A DNA stretch of 64,000 nt, taken from assembly GCA_024195585.1 (NCBI GenBank), contig SWBL01000035.1:62001-126000 (forward strand), read 5' to 3'. This stretch comes from Aureobasidium sp. EXF-3400 (Eukaryota > Ascomycota > Dothideomycetes > Dothideales > Saccotheciaceae). Below are positions 19,949-32,769 of the stretch, piece by piece (within the stretch, counting starts at the first letter, position 1; each line of letters opens with the position of its first letter). The notes under the pieces are model-generated. The model was not told the origin of the DNA, ran no database searches, and saw nothing but the letters and a program-made list of their open reading frames with translations. The position numbers were made by a program, and so were the translations under genes.

Positions 19949-22900
19949 ATGAACAACCCTACCGAGTCATCCAACAAGAAGAAGCGTGCCAATCCGCAGG
20001 CGACCTCTGACGCTGTCGATGAGGCTGCTGAAGGCGGTTCTGGAGATGGTGCTGCTGCCGCCGGCGCTGCTTCCAATGGCGCGTCTTCGGCTTCGTCGTC
20101 AAACTTTCGCAATGTCAGCGCGTGCAATCGGTGTCGTTTGAGGAAGAATCGCTGTGATCAGAAGTTGCCGGCGTGTACGAGTTGCGAAAAAGCTAATGTC
20201 AAGTATGTGTGCTGTTGAGAAATGCGATGGGTGCCTATACTTACCAATTGTCAGATGTGTCGGCTTCGATCCTGTTAGCAAACGCGAAATACCAAGAAGG
20301 TGAGGAATCGCAATCGTGAAACGCGGATAATTGTTACTGATGTGGAAAACAGCTATGTTTATTATCTGGAGAGTCGAGTGCAGCATCTGGAATCTTTGCT
20401 TCAAGCCAACAGTATTCCTTATGCGCCGACGGATGACTTCAGCATGAGCGTAACATCGCCTACCTCTCCTGCTATACCGACCGCAGGTGAAGTAACGGTC
20501 GCGGGCGCGCAAAAGTATACTGACGGCAATGCTGGCCCTGTCTCTGTGTCCACCGAAGAGACCGAGCAGAAGCATCTCTCTAATCTCGTACACAACATTG
20601 GAAACGTGTCAGTACTGGGAGCTTCGGATTCTCGGTATCTTGGATCTACTTCTGGTATTTCCTTTGCTAGAGTTGTCTTTGCCGCGGTCAAGAGCTCGGT
20701 ATCAGGATCCGCGTCCGAACGTGGTGGCGTTCGTCCTTCAAAGCCACTTACTAGTGCAGCTACTGGAGGCACCACTATGAGAGACTCATTCTTCGGACTC
20801 CAGACGAAACCAGCAATCAAGCCGGCGACATTCCCTGACAAAGACATTGGACGAAGATTGATGGAGCTATATTTCGAGCACTCCAACCCTCAGATTCCTA
20901 TTCTTCACCGAGGAGAGTTTATGGCACTGTTTGAGAAAGTCTACGCCACTGACGAAAAGAAGAGAACACCAAGAGAACTATATATGCTGAACATTGTCTT
21001 CGCCACAGGTGCTGGAGTCATTCTGGAAGCCTCTGACAAGAACGGCGAGGCAGAGAATGCAGCTGACGGCAAAAGTGGACACAACCGTAAGAGACAGAAG
21101 CTGTCTCACGAGCAGTCACGACCGGAAGAGTATCACGCTTCGGCTATAGTACATCTGGAATCGTTCCTTGGATCGTCTTCTTCTGCAACGGAAGGCATTG
21201 GAGGCGGTCTTGAAGAACTACAGGCTGTCCTTCTTCTAGCAGGATTTGCGCTACTTCGTCCTGTTGCACCAGGCCTCTGGTACATCGTGGGTGTAGCTGT
21301 CCGTCTTGCTGTCGACCTTGGTCTCCACAATGAAGATCCAGAGGCTTCGACGGAAGCTAGCGCTGAGCAGACCGAGATGACTAGTGCTGCGAGAGAAGAG
21401 TACGGACGCCGCCAGTACATTCGAGACTTCCGAAGAAGGCTGTGGTGGTGCGTCTACTCTTTCGATCGCCTGGTTTCGACGTGCGTTGGCAGACCGTTTG
21501 GTATCACCGATCAGGTCATCACTACCGAGTTCCCAACATTGCTTGATGACAAGTATATCACGCCTAGTGGTTTCTTGAGTCCGCCGCAGAACGAGTATGG
21601 CAGCATACCGAGCTACAAGCATGTCTCATACCACTACTTCCGCCTACGCTTGCTGCAGTCAGAGGTATTGCAAGTTTTGCAGCATCGCCAAACTCAGCAG
21701 TTCCGAGAAAGAGGCACAGTGAACGGCGCAAACAGATGGATGCACACAGATTTACCTTCGCCGTTTTTGTCGAGATATTCGAGCTTCAGAGAATGGCGAG
21801 GTGATATCGATCGAAGGCTGTACGAATGGATCGAGTCTTCACCTACACAGACGATGACTGGAGTCGCCTTCTCGCCACTGTTTTTGGAGCTCAACTACTG
21901 GCTTACAGTAACCATGCTATACCGCCAATCTCTGTCAGTACCTCCATCACTTGCTGGAGAGCTAGATGCCTCTACAGGCGATGATGTTACCAGTCCGGGC
22001 CATGTCGACTATGAAGAAGAAGACGAGGAAATGGTCTTCTTGAAAGTGGCCGAAGCCGGCCAAAAGACATTGAAGATCTACCGTCAACTACATCGCGTGA
22101 GACTGGTCAACCATACTTTCTTGGCTACACATCATCTGTTCATGTCTGGAATATCCTTCTTATATGCCATCTGGCACTCTACAGTGGTGAGGTCCAAGCT
22201 CACACTGGACGATGTCGACTTTACCATCCTGGCAGCGACATCTGTGCTGGGAGATATGATTGAGAAATGTCCTCCAGCTGAAGCGTGTCGTGACGCGTTT
22301 GATCGTATGAGCAAAGCTACCATTGCGATGGTGGAGCAGACGACAGGATTCGGATCGCAAGCGTTGCAATATATCGCACAGTCACAGAAAGTACAGCAGC
22401 ATGCGCATGTGTCCGCTACTGGAGAGCGCAACGTCAGAAAATTGGATCACAACACTGCCATAGTGGCTCGGAATCACGGCAGGCCTCAACAGCCACAGCA
22501 ACCACAGCACGCGCAACAAGCCAGGAGACCTATGCCACGATTTGACATGAATCTACGAGATCTGTTCACAGATGACGAGTCGACCAATCGACCGTCAGCG
22601 CAGAGGAGAGGGCCGTTCCCGATGGCCAGGCCACCACCCGCGGCAGTCAAGCGTGAAGGAGGAGCAGGATTCCCAGGCACGCCGACGGGAGCTGCTTACC
22701 AGCAAAAGCAGATATCCCCTCGACTATATGCGCCCAGCCCGCCAATTGACCCATCACTGCAGTCAACACCACCACCTATGGCCAGGCAATCGCCCAGCCA
22801 GCATCATTACTACCCTCGTGGAGGACAAAGCTACATGGCACCTGGACCTCAAGGAGTGACGAATCAAGTCGAAGGTTTTGAGTTTTTGCAGGACTTCCAG

Positions 22901-23089
22901 CTTCCAGATCAAGGAGGAGTTTTGGGGCAAGCAGGACAAGCACCCGGTAATTATGGAGAGTTCGATATGGGCTTTGGTGCGGGTGGACTTGCCTTTGATG
23001 GCGGTGGTCAGCCATGGGATGAAAATGGCGGGTTTGATCTTTTCGACGGCTTCTTCTTTGGTGGTACGAATGGAGGAGGTCAGAGATAA
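19949..23089 (+). CDS. Zn2Cys6 transcription factor, Ppr1-like DNA-binding region
   Basis: Nuclear regulator, 1011 aa. Exons are 19949-20202, 20255-20299 (45 bp) and 20353-23089. An acidic/Ala N-terminus precedes the zinc cluster at about residues 58-85 (CNRCRLRKNRCDQKLPACTSC, then the sixth Cys just after the first intron). Next come a linker FDPVSKREIPRSYV and a short coiled coil (YYLESRVQHLESLL). This cluster-linker pattern resembles yeast Ppr1 (pyrimidine pathway) more than Gal4. The middle homology region (fungal_trans) spans about 260-560, with YFEHSNPQIPILHRGEF, DLGLHNED and RRRLWWCVYSFDRLVSTCVG. The C-terminus is rich in Gln, Pro and Gly and ends in an aromatic/acidic block, probably an activation domain. 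The target pathway is unknown. Confidence 0.9.
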
Positions 23090-23282
23090 CAAAAAGTAAT
23101 GGATATAGTATGGTTATCTCATGGTTGCTATGTGTTTACTGTTCTTTCCATTCGGGTGACTTTCCAGGCAAAAAGGGCAATTGCAAGCGCGCGGATGTGG
23201 CCCGTGCAGGATGCGGGAGCTGCGATTTCTCTTCTAGTGACGTTAGACGCGAAATATTTCACATCCTCACATTAACGCAATC

Positions 23283-26153
23283 ATGCCGATGAAAAAGGGT
23301 AGAGGCGTAAGTTGAGAAGATATGACATGACAGACAGCAACTGACAAGATGGTAGAACTTCAGAAACAAGGGCAAGGGCCGTGGAGGTGGCGGTAACAAC
23401 TGGTCGACTGAGCGCAAGTCGTACGCCGAAGTGCCCAAGGTCAACGAGCAGTTCGAGAGACTGTACAATGACATGAACATTGTCCCCGAGGGTGAGGAGC
23501 GCGAACAGTTCTGGGCTGCCCTCCGCCGTGAGCTGCCCAACTCGTTCCGCTTCTGTGGTAGCAAAGGGTATGCACCTCCGACATCGAATTGGTCGACAAT
23601 CACTGATTGACGTTTCGCAGACATGCCCTCGCCGTGCAAAAGAACCTGGACGAACACTTTATCCCCCAGATCAAGTCGATGAAGTTTGACGACCAGAATG
23701 TCGAGCCTCCGATGCCCATCACATGGTACCCCAACCAGCTCGCCTACTACATGACCACACCGAAGAATGTCATCCGCAAGTTCCCTCCTTTCGCCGCTTT
23801 CCAAAAGTTCCTCGTCTCCGAGACCGCCGTCGGCAACATCAGTCGTCAGGAAGCTGTTTCGATGATTCCTCCGCTTCTTCTCGATGTCCAGTCGCACCAC
23901 ACCGTTCTCGATCTGTGCGCCGCTCCCGGAAGCAAGAGTGCTCAATTGATCGAGATGCTGCACGTTGGAGAAGAGTCACGCATTCGCAAGACCACAAAGC
24001 AATACCAGGACGAGAAGGCCGATCTCGCAGCAGCCGCTGATGAGACTGTCGAGGGCAACGACTGGAGTGACGACGGTAGAGCTACTGGACTTTTGGTCGC
24101 AAACGACGTCAACTACCAACGCGCCCAGATGTTGGTCCACCAGGTCAAGCGCTTGAACAGCCCCAACTTGATTGTCACCAACCACGACGCTACCATGTTC
24201 CCCTCGATCGAGCTTCCTTCAGACCCCGTCCCTGAGGGCCAAAAGAAGCAGGGCAAGTGGCTCAAGTTTGACAGAATTCTGGCCGATGTTCCTTGCTCTG
24301 GTGACGGTACCTGCAGAAAGAACCCCAACATCTGGAAGGACTGGATCCCTGGAAACGGTCTTGGTCTCTACATCACTCAGGTCCGCATTCTTGTTCGTGC
24401 CATTCAGATGCTCAAGGTCGGTGGTCGTGTCGTCTACTCGACTTGTTCCCTGAACCCTGTCGAGAACGAGGCCGTCATCTCCAGCGCCATCGAGCGTTGC
24501 GGTGGTATTGACAAGATCAACATTGTCGATGTCAGCGACCAGCTCCCCGAGCTTAAGCGTTACGCTGGACTCAAGCAGTGGAAGATTATGGACAAGGAGG
24601 GCCGTCTCTGGAACTCTTGGGAGGAAGTCGAGGATGCAAAGTCCAAGAAGTTCGAGGCTTCGCTCGAGCGTGTCGTCCCTGGCATGTTCGCTACTGCTAA
24701 CCACAACCTTCCCCTTGACCGCTGTGTCCGCGTCTATCCTCACCAGCAGGATACCGGTGGTTTCTTCATCACCGTTTTGGAGAAGAAGTCAGAGATCAGA
24801 GCCAAGCCTGAGGCAGAGACCAAGTCTGCCAACACTGCTCCCTCAGTCGTCTCTATCGCCAAGGAGATTGTAGCCGCTCCCGAGTCTGACGGTGTTATTC
24901 CCTCCAAGCTTGAGACCGTCCAGGATTACGCACCAAGCGACCCCAACCACACTGTTGAGACTGGCACTGCTTCTGCTGCTCAGCGTCAGAACAAGGAGGC
25001 CATCACTGACCTCGAGACTACATCTAACAAGCGCGGTCTGGATGACGTCGGTGACTCCACCGCTCAGGACATCAAGAGAGTAAAGACCGAAAAGGACGAA
25101 GAAGTCGGTGCCGGTGCCGTCGGCGAGGTCGGTCAGATGGAACACTGGCCCATGCCTCCCTCCGCACCCCTCAGACAAGACGAAGTCACCCCCGACGAGC
25201 CCGCCGCCATCGCCGCTGCAGCAGGCCCCCGCGGCCGTCGCAACAACCAACCCCACGAAGAGGCCTTCAAGTACCTGTCGCCCACTCACGAAGAACTCGA
25301 CGGCATCTTCGACTTCTACCAACTCTCGTCTCGCTTCCCCCGCGATCGCTTCATGGTACGCAATGCCCTCGGCAACCCCGTCAAGGCAATCTACTACACC
25401 ACCGCCCTCGCCAAGGACATCCTGACCAAAAACGAAGGCCGCGGTATGAAATTCGTGCACTCAGGCGTCAAAATGTTTGTCAAGCAAGACGCCCAAGGCC
25501 AAGATATCTGCCGCTGGCGCCTGCAATCCGAAGGCCTTCCCATCGTCGAGGGCTGGGCAGGTTCCAACCGCATCATCCACTGCTACAAACAAGCCACCCT
25601 GCGCAAACTCCTAATCGAAATGTTCCCTCGTGTCAGCGGCGAGCATTGGAAAGAGCTGGGCGAGATTGGCGAAAAAGCAAAGGATATCGGTATGGGATGT
25701 TGTATTTTGCGTGTTGAGGCGAGTGAGGGTGAGGATGGATTCAAAGAGAGATTGGTTCTGCCGCTTTGGCGCAGTATTTCTTCTTTGAACTTGATGTTGC
25801 CGAAGGAGGAGAGGAAAGCGATGTTGTTGAGGTTGTTCAAGGATGAGAGTCCGTTGATTGATCATAGTCAGCAACCTAACCGTAAGAATGCTGCTGCCTC
25901 TGCTGTCACTGCAGAGCCGGAAACTGTGGTGGACAGCGATGGCGGTGTGGCGTTGAATGATGTTGATGCTGATATGGAGGATGCTGATGCTACTGCTCCG
26001 ATTGGCGAGTCGGGAGTCGCGACTGAGGAGCAGGGTATGGCTACCGAGGATGCACTGAGGGCGGAGCAGCAGGTTGTTGCTGATGAGGCACAGGCTGTTG
26101 CTGCGGCGCCGGAACGCGAGGGTGAGACTGATGAGGTTAACACTACCGTCTAA
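23283..26153 (+). CDS. NCL1: multisite tRNA (cytosine-5) methyltransferase Trm4/Ncl1 (NSUN2 family)
   Basis: Methylates cytosine-5 at several tRNA positions in the nucleus, using AdoMet. 922 aa. Exons are 23283-23306 (8 codons), 23356-23567 and 23621-26153. A Gly/Lys-rich start is followed by the Trm4 N-terminal block (NNWSTERKSYAEVPKVN, ELPNSFRFCGSKG). Motif I (LDLCAAPGSKSAQL) is near residue 175. Motif IV (DVPCSGDGTCRKN, release Cys) is near 302 and motif VI (STCSLNPVENEAV, nucleophilic Cys) near 351. The two-Cys arrangement is that of RNA m5C enzymes. A C-terminal region (about 590-800) matches the PUA-like part of NSUN2. A long acidic/Ala tail of about 100 residues ends the protein. Confidence 0.95.
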
Positions 26154-27089
26154 AGTCTTTCGGGTTTCGTAGATGGCAAAAAGCTGGAAGCATGATTCCT
26201 TTTTCCTACTTGACGATCGCTTTCTTGTTCTTCTCTTGTCCCTGGGTTTCACCTTTTCTAGTCTCCATATACAGTACCTAAATGTGCTACTTGCACTCCT
26301 TGGTCGTCCTTTCCATAGACTCGATTGTCCAAAAGACTTGTTCCAACGGTCGAGCGATTCGCCAATGTTACAGAATGACTGTGTGTCACACAAGACAAAT
26401 AAGCACATACAGCTACAGTCAGTTGGTAGCTGGGCATCCCCTCATCTCTCTGCCAACTCATAAGCAGATTGAATGGCATGATAAATACTACGGTGGATGA
26501 CCACGTGAGGGATCCCTACTGCTGTATACTATTGCATGTCGTTTCCATTCGAGCTTGTGCCTTTTCTTGCCTCATCCATTCGATGGGCATGTTGGTAGCG
26601 GTGTGATCTCTTGTGTGGCAGTAAAGATAGCACCAGATAATCTGCCACTTGAGATCACGAGATTGGGGACGATGTTTTGCTGCAAGATGAGTACAGTATG
26701 TTATTCGGCAGATTCGGGAGCAAACTCTCCTGAATATCAGGAGCAGAACGAGTCAAATGTCAACCACTAGCTCATGGAGTCAGAGAGAATCGAGACTAAA
26801 GGTAGATGTATGATTTAGATGGCGGTCATCACCATTGAGTAGAAGTGAAATATCTAGTCACAAAAGAAGATATAAAAAGAAAGGGGGTATAGAAGGCTTC
26901 CAACAATATCCAAACAAATCCAATCCATGACAGAGAAACCCAAATATAAAAGTTTCCAAATGCCGAAGAAGGAAAAGAAGAAGCAAGAAAATTAGACAAG
27001 AAAAAGGTATAGAAAAAGGTGTAAAAAGATGGTAAAAGAGGAAAAGAAGTCCTCTGAATAAAGACGCCGTATATCATGAAGTAGTGGGG
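26154..27089. other. 3'-3' spacer
   Basis: Convergent ends of the methyltransferase and receptor genes. The plus strand is strikingly purine-rich and AT-rich from about 26855 to 27060, so the receptor's 3' UTR would be pyrimidine-rich. No gene seen. Frames antisense to the end of the methyltransferase are mirrored shadows. Confidence 0.4.
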
Positions 27090-28803
27090 TCATTTTGACA
27101 GACCGCCTACATCTTGTAGATTTAAGTTATCGCTGTCAGACCTTTGATGTCGTCGGGGCATCATCGGCGAGGGTATCCGCGGTGCTTGATCATCCGGCGG
27201 TAGAATTGATGCAGGCGCTCGTGAAGTCGGTGAGATAGGTTCTTGATGCGCAGCTCTACTTTGGTTAGATAGACTGCCGCTGAGCAAACCACCAATGTCT
27301 TGTAGACTTAGTGTATTGCTGTCTTCTCGTTGTCGTGATGGTGGTCCGGAAACAGGTCTTTGTGCTGGCAGTTCTCGTATTGCGGAATTCCGTTGCGATC
27401 GTGATCGTGATGGAGATGTTCCACCGAGATCTGATAGGGTGTCCTGGGTAGGTCGTGAAAGCCCTGGTGTTCGAGGACCGGAGAAAGCGAAGTCTTGAGT
27501 TGTGGTGCCCGAAGAACTATGGCGAGGGTGACTACTGCCGAGTAAACCGCCTACGTCGAAGAAAGAAACACTTTGCCCTGTAGCTGTTGAGGGAGCTGTA
27601 TCCGTATCTGAAGGTTTACGTAGTGCGTCGGCGCTGTCGTGAGGGCTGGGTGGGGTGTCGCTGATGTTGGCAGGTGACATGAGGTATTCAACACTATGAG
27701 GGGCTTTTGCACCCGTCGGTGACCGAGCAACTGGCGCAGGTCGTGGGACTTGAGATTTAGGTCCATGTAGTTCTGTAGGCATGCGAACACCCATTTCCCT
27801 GAATAAAGCCTCCTCACTATCGCGATGGAATGATTCGAGGGTGGCGCGGCGGGTATCGGCGCGTGAGATTGTGTCCAAGGTAGCTCCGGCTCTGTATTTG
27901 TTCTTCTTGACTCCTCGATCCTTGACAAAAGTACCCAAGATGATGGCATTGGAGACGGCGGCCGAGGCAAGAATCTCGGCAGATGCCCAGACGGTACGGT
28001 ATTGCTGACGTCCATGGTGGTTGATGACATTAGGCATGCGCAAGCCTGTGATGACGATGAGAGCGACGGAGAAACTGAATAAACAGACGAGAGAGAGTTT
28101 GCGCTTCAGGGGAATCTGCGAGCGTAGAACGATAGGGATAGGGAAGGCGACGAGTAAGATGTCTGTGATCATGTCGGCAGTACCCATTGTAATGAGTTGT
28201 GCATATCCTTGTCGGCATTGAGGGCCGGGGTCAGGTACCACTTGCCAGTACTGCTCTGTTGTTAGGCTGCATGCAACGAGTTGTGAGGACTATTAGCTTG
28301 CTTACGTGATCGAAGGGCTGACACTCGGCGAGGGTGGCTATTACTACAGCAATAAAGGTTGCGACGAGGAAGACGCGTATACAATGGAGAGTAATCTCGT
28401 AGCTCCGTCTCCAGATGGCACTAGTGATGCGCTTAAGGAACTCGGAGACTGTGAATTTGCTGACCCAAATGAAAAGAGCGTAGTTGATGCGTGCTGCGAG
28501 AACCAGTTTGGAGCCTATTTGGCGGAGGTATATTTCGTAGGGTGTAAGATTTGCACCTTGGACATTGTTGGTGCCGTACATAAGGATAACATGAACCAGT
28601 CCCATGCGCGCAAGTAGCGGTATCAGACTCAGAGCCATGACCTTGTCCTCTTGGAACAAACGACCACTCCGGACCTTCCTCCCTGCTAGTCGCGTGAGGA
28701 TGATGACTACAGCGAAAGCAGTGCACCACCAGCTGAAGAGCAGAGTCGGCCAGTTTCCGCTCCGGGTGCGGGGCTCAGGAGGAGCATTATTCCATAGTCC
28801 CAT
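27090..28803 (-). CDS. PTH11/rhodopsin-like seven-TM receptor
   Basis: Plasma-membrane protein, 552 aa. Exons are 28306-28803 and 27090-28250 (intron 28251-28305, GTAAGC to AGCAG). The N-terminal half has seven hydrophobic helices: LLFSWWCTAFAVVIILTRLA, MALSLIPLLARMGLVHVILM, then YALFIWVSKFTVSEFLKRI, VFLVATFIAVVIATLA, LITMGTADMITDILLVAFPI, LVCLFSFSVALIVITG and ILASAAVSNAIILG. The pattern ECQPFDHYWQVVPDPGPQC is typical of the fungal rhodopsin-like domain shared with PTH11 proteins. No CFEM domain precedes it. The long cytosolic tail (about 325-552) is Ser/Pro-rich and carries repeated short motifs (FDVGGLL, LSDLGG, LQDIGGLLSG, LQDVGGL), the last at the extreme C-terminus. The ligand is unknown. 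Confidence 0.86.
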
Positions 28804-30523
28804 GCTCTTTTTCTAACAAAGCCCACCGCCTCCGTAGAGGGGTGAGCGCTCAAGGTCGTCCTGTGAGGATCGGAGAGGAAGTCGTGCGAGTCGCGACTGC
28901 ACCAAGAAGCCTCGTCGTCGTACTCGAATTCCTAGTCGTGACGCTTTGACCGTCGCTTCCTTATTGCCGGGTTTCTACAGCAGCCCTCGTGCGTCCTGAA
29001 AATGTCGAAAGATCCGTATGTCGCGTGTCGCGCAGTAGCGATCAAGAAAGAATCGTCTTTCCGAGTCTCGACGAAGATGGGAATCACGGTGAAAAGGATG
29101 CTGCCGAGAGATGGCAGGACATCTGCTCAGGCCTAGTCTCTCCCTCGCCCATAAAACGCCACTGATCCAGACTTGCTTGCGATAAGCACCCACCGACGTT
29201 GCGAATCCTTTTTTTGCTGCTGGGGAACCATGTCCCGAAGGTCCGTCATCAATATATTGACCAGATTCCAACGACTTTGCAAAACGTCTCCGGCAAAGGC
29301 ATTTTCCATTCTCATCTCGACCTAAATGCTTATCTATTTTCTGTCCTACCGGCAGTCATCTGCGTTTAACCTGAAGGCGTATTTGCTTCGATCACAAATC
29401 TCCGACGAGTCGACGACAGCTGACCGACACTCTTGACAGCCGCCAAACAGGGTACTGCAGATCCTGTACACTCAACGACATACACCAATGTGCCCATTCT
29501 TGATTTATCTCTCGCTTTATGCGCTGGCGACAGTATTCCCCTCACAATCCATTGCAATGTTCTGCTGTCGAAACCACCCGTCGCACGCAGGACCAAGTAC
29601 CGTTCCGTCTTACCGATATATCACTCCTTTTATCTGCCTATGCTAGTCGATCGAATGAAGTTACCGTGCCAGTGCGAAGTCTTTGATCCACCTGGATATC
29701 CACACCAGATATCCTTAAAGAGACTGCCTCTGACTCTCCTGTAATCATACTGCCGTTTACAGAATTGCAAGATAAGGAAATGCTCGGAGGAACCAAGCGC
29801 TGGCGAACGATCCCGACTTTCGGCTTCCACCACTGCCACGTTCGGCACCATCCGTGGACCCTCATCAGCATGGACCATGCCCTTTAGGCTTTTGCAGTGC
29901 ACCGGGAGCGAAACAACACAAATGTGTCAACCTCTCCCAGATTATGACTCTTGTTTTGACCTTCGGACCGGTTATCATGGAGACACTCGCATGCAGGTAA
30001 ACTGTAGACTTGCAGCCGCATTCATCTGCACAAAGCCCTATCATTCTCAAGGTCACAAGACAAACATGGAAGCGACAAACAAGCCCACTTCGCATCCTGA
30101 AACGCATTCTTCTGCTAGACCTTGTCGAGAGTATAAGCCCTACATTAGTTATAGTAGCTAACTAGCCCTCAAGGCTGTATAACTATATGGCTCCTCATCG
30201 GGTAAACGTCAGGCCGGTTGATCTAATCGAGGTTGCTTAGACTTTCTATATTTCCGACAGCCCTGCCACTCTATACGAAAGATCCTCAAACCTTCACATG
30301 ATCGACACTCGAAATAGCCTGACTATCCAAGCGATATGCTTGATGCTTTGGACCAATATGAAACTCACTCTGGTCATTACCCAGGCAAGCTAGCCCTAAG
30401 GGCCTACAAACTGATCAGGAACTATATCAGTCAGCTCACCAGTGGAGAGATGTCTCTATGCATCTACACTCATTCTTTCATTCCCCCCTTTGTTACGTTC
30501 CCTTCTGCATGTGCTAAATCACA
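28804..30523. promoter_or_regulatory. 1.7 kb divergent spacer upstream of the pectinase fusion
   Basis: It lies between the leftward receptor and the rightward pectinase gene, so both promoters are inside. Small frames at 29366-30161 on both strands carry no recognisable domain. The last 80 bp before the pectinase ATG are pyrimidine-rich (TTTCATTCCCCCCTTTG), a common fungal core-promoter/leader pattern. Confidence 0.45.
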
Positions 30524-32769
30524 ATGCGTTCACTCCTTTCTACTTTGACCCTATTAGGGCTTGTTCCCGGACTGCTGGCTCTTCCTACCAACAGTGATGT
30601 TCATGTCGAAAACTCTCTCGAGAAACGAGGTGTCCGTTCCTCTGCACCAAAGGGATGTCTTTCGGTCGGCTCTGGATCCACGTACTCAACGATTGCTTCC
30701 GCCGTCAAAGCTCTAGGCAGCTCTAAGAATGATGCATGTATCTTCATCAGGACCGGCACTTACAAGGAGCAATTGACCATCGATTATGCTGGTGCCCTGA
30801 CATTCTATGGAGAAACGACCGATACCTCGAGCTACAAATCCAACAAGGTTCTGATTACTCACGGTATCAGCTCTCCAGCTGCTGGTAGTCTCGATGCGAG
30901 CTCCACGATCAACATCAGAGTACCAAACTTCAAGATGTACAACATCAATGTCGAGAACAGTTACGGGAATGGGGCTCAGGCTGTCGCAGTTACTGCCAAT
31001 GCCGACAAGCTTAGTTTCTATGGTTGCTCTTTCCTCGGTTATCAGGACACTCTCTATGTCAAGGCTGGCACGCAGTACTACTCCAACTGCTTGATCAAAG
31101 GTGCTGTTGACTACATCTTCGGAGATGCCTCTGCTTGGTTTGAATCATGCACCATCATGAGCAACGGACCTGGTGCTATCACGGCTTCATCACGTACAGC
31201 CAGCGATGAGAGTACCTGGTATGTCTTCAATAACGCCAACGTTGTCTCCGACGGCACAAATCTTGTTGAAAAGGTCTTCCTTGGACGACCTTGGAGGGTC
31301 AATGCCAGAGTCATGTTCCAGAAGTCGCAACTATCAAACATAATCAATGCTGCTGGATGGACTGAGATGGCCGACGGTGCTACACCCAAATACTACGAGT
31401 ACAAGAACACCGGCGACGGCTCCAATACTTCCAAGCGTAAGTGGACGATCAACGCCACAGGCGCCATCGGCATCAATACTGTCCTGGGAGACAGCTACTC
31501 TTCTTGGGTCGACCAGTCTGGTACTGGAACTACCCAATCGACTGCCTCTGCTTCTGTTGTCGATGCAAAGAGTGTTGCCCCTGCAAAGTCAACTGTAGCT
31601 AAAGGCTCTGTTTGTACCCCTGTCGCCGGAGGCTCTGCCAGCAAAGACGACACTCCAGTTATCTACGCAGCCATCCAAAAATGCGGAAGCGGTGGCACCA
31701 TTGTTATACCTGCTGGCAAGACCTACTATCTAAACACTGTCCTGAATTTCGACGGTTGCAAGTCCTGTGTGTTCCAACTTGACGGTACGCTGAAGGCTTC
31801 CGATGATCTCACCTATTGGGAGGGCAAGACTGCCATTCTCTATCTTAAGAACATCCCTGGCCTGACTTTCACCGGAACTGGTGTCATTGATGGTAGTGGT
31901 CAGAAAGCTTGGGATCGTTTTGCAAGTGATAGCTCTTACAAACGTCCTACTCTCTTTTACATCGATGGCGGTCATGATATCAACATGCATGGTTGGAAGA
32001 TGGTTAATCCACCTAACGTCTTCCACTCAGTCAAGGGCAATGCTCTCAATATTGCCTATTCTGACTTGAACATGTCTGCCATATCAACTTCCAAGAATGC
32101 TCCCAAGAATACTGATGGTAAGTTGCTAGCTCCCCTATACAGGTCTAGACACTAGCTAACCAAGATCTAGGCTTTGACATTGGTGCCTCAACTTTCGTCA
32201 CCCTCAAGGATATCACAGTGCTCAATGATGACGATTGTGTTGCTTTCAAGCCTGGTGCAAACCACACCGCTGTTACCGGTATCACCTGCACAGGTTCTCA
32301 TGGTCTTTCTGTCGGCTCGCTTGGCAAGTCATCTGCCGACACAGTCTCAAACATCTATGTCTCAGACGCTACCATGATTTCGTTGACTAAGGCTGTTGGC
32401 ATCAAGACATACCCTATGGGTAACGGCCATGGCGTGTCCACCGTCACCAACGTCACCTTCAGCAACATCAAAGTTCAGAACTCTGACTATGCCATCCAGA
32501 TCCAGAGTTGCTATGGTGAAGACGAAAGCTATTGTCAGACTAATGGTAACAATGCTGTTCTCAAGGGCATTGTGTTTGAAGGGTTCTCGGGCACTACCAG
32601 TAAAAAGTACTCACCTGTGACTAGTAATCTGAATTGTGGTACGAAGGGAGCTTGTGATGTGAAGATCAAGGGGTATACTGTTAAGGCTGGTTCTGGATCT
32701 GGTCAGGTGCTTTGTGCCAACACACCGGGATCTTTGGGTGTTGCTTGCACGAAGGGTGCGTCGGGTTGA
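30524..32769 (+). CDS. bifunctional pectin methylesterase (CE8) - polygalacturonase (GH28) fusion
   Basis: Secreted pectinase, 730 aa. Exons are 30524-32117 and 32171-32769; the intron splits the GH28 NTDG motif (NTD531|G532). The signal peptide (LLSTLTLLGLVPGLLALP) is followed by a Kex2-like KR at 34-35. Module 1, about 40-325, is CE8: GTYKEQ, NGAQAVAV, GYQDTLY (Q174, D175), VDYIFG (nucleophile D196) and LGRPWR (R255, W257). A Ser/Thr/Ala linker spans about 330-362. Module 2, about 363-725, is GH28: NTD (529-531), DDC (D552, D553), GSHG (H575), and GIK (608-610) where most members have RIK. CE8 strips methyl esters from homogalacturonan and GH28 then cuts the freed chain, so the order suits substrate channelling. 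The module resembles exo-acting GH28 enzymes, which is inference. No stop or frameshift interrupts the fusion. Confidence 0.9.

Noticed and set aside
24843..25460. 205-codon minus-strand frame inside the tRNA methyltransferase gene
   Set aside because: Antisense shadow of a strongly conserved coding region with GC-biased third positions.
25611..26408. 265-codon minus-strand frame over the end of the methyltransferase gene
   Set aside because: Mostly antisense to coding sequence, low-complexity Ser/Arg composition, no domain.
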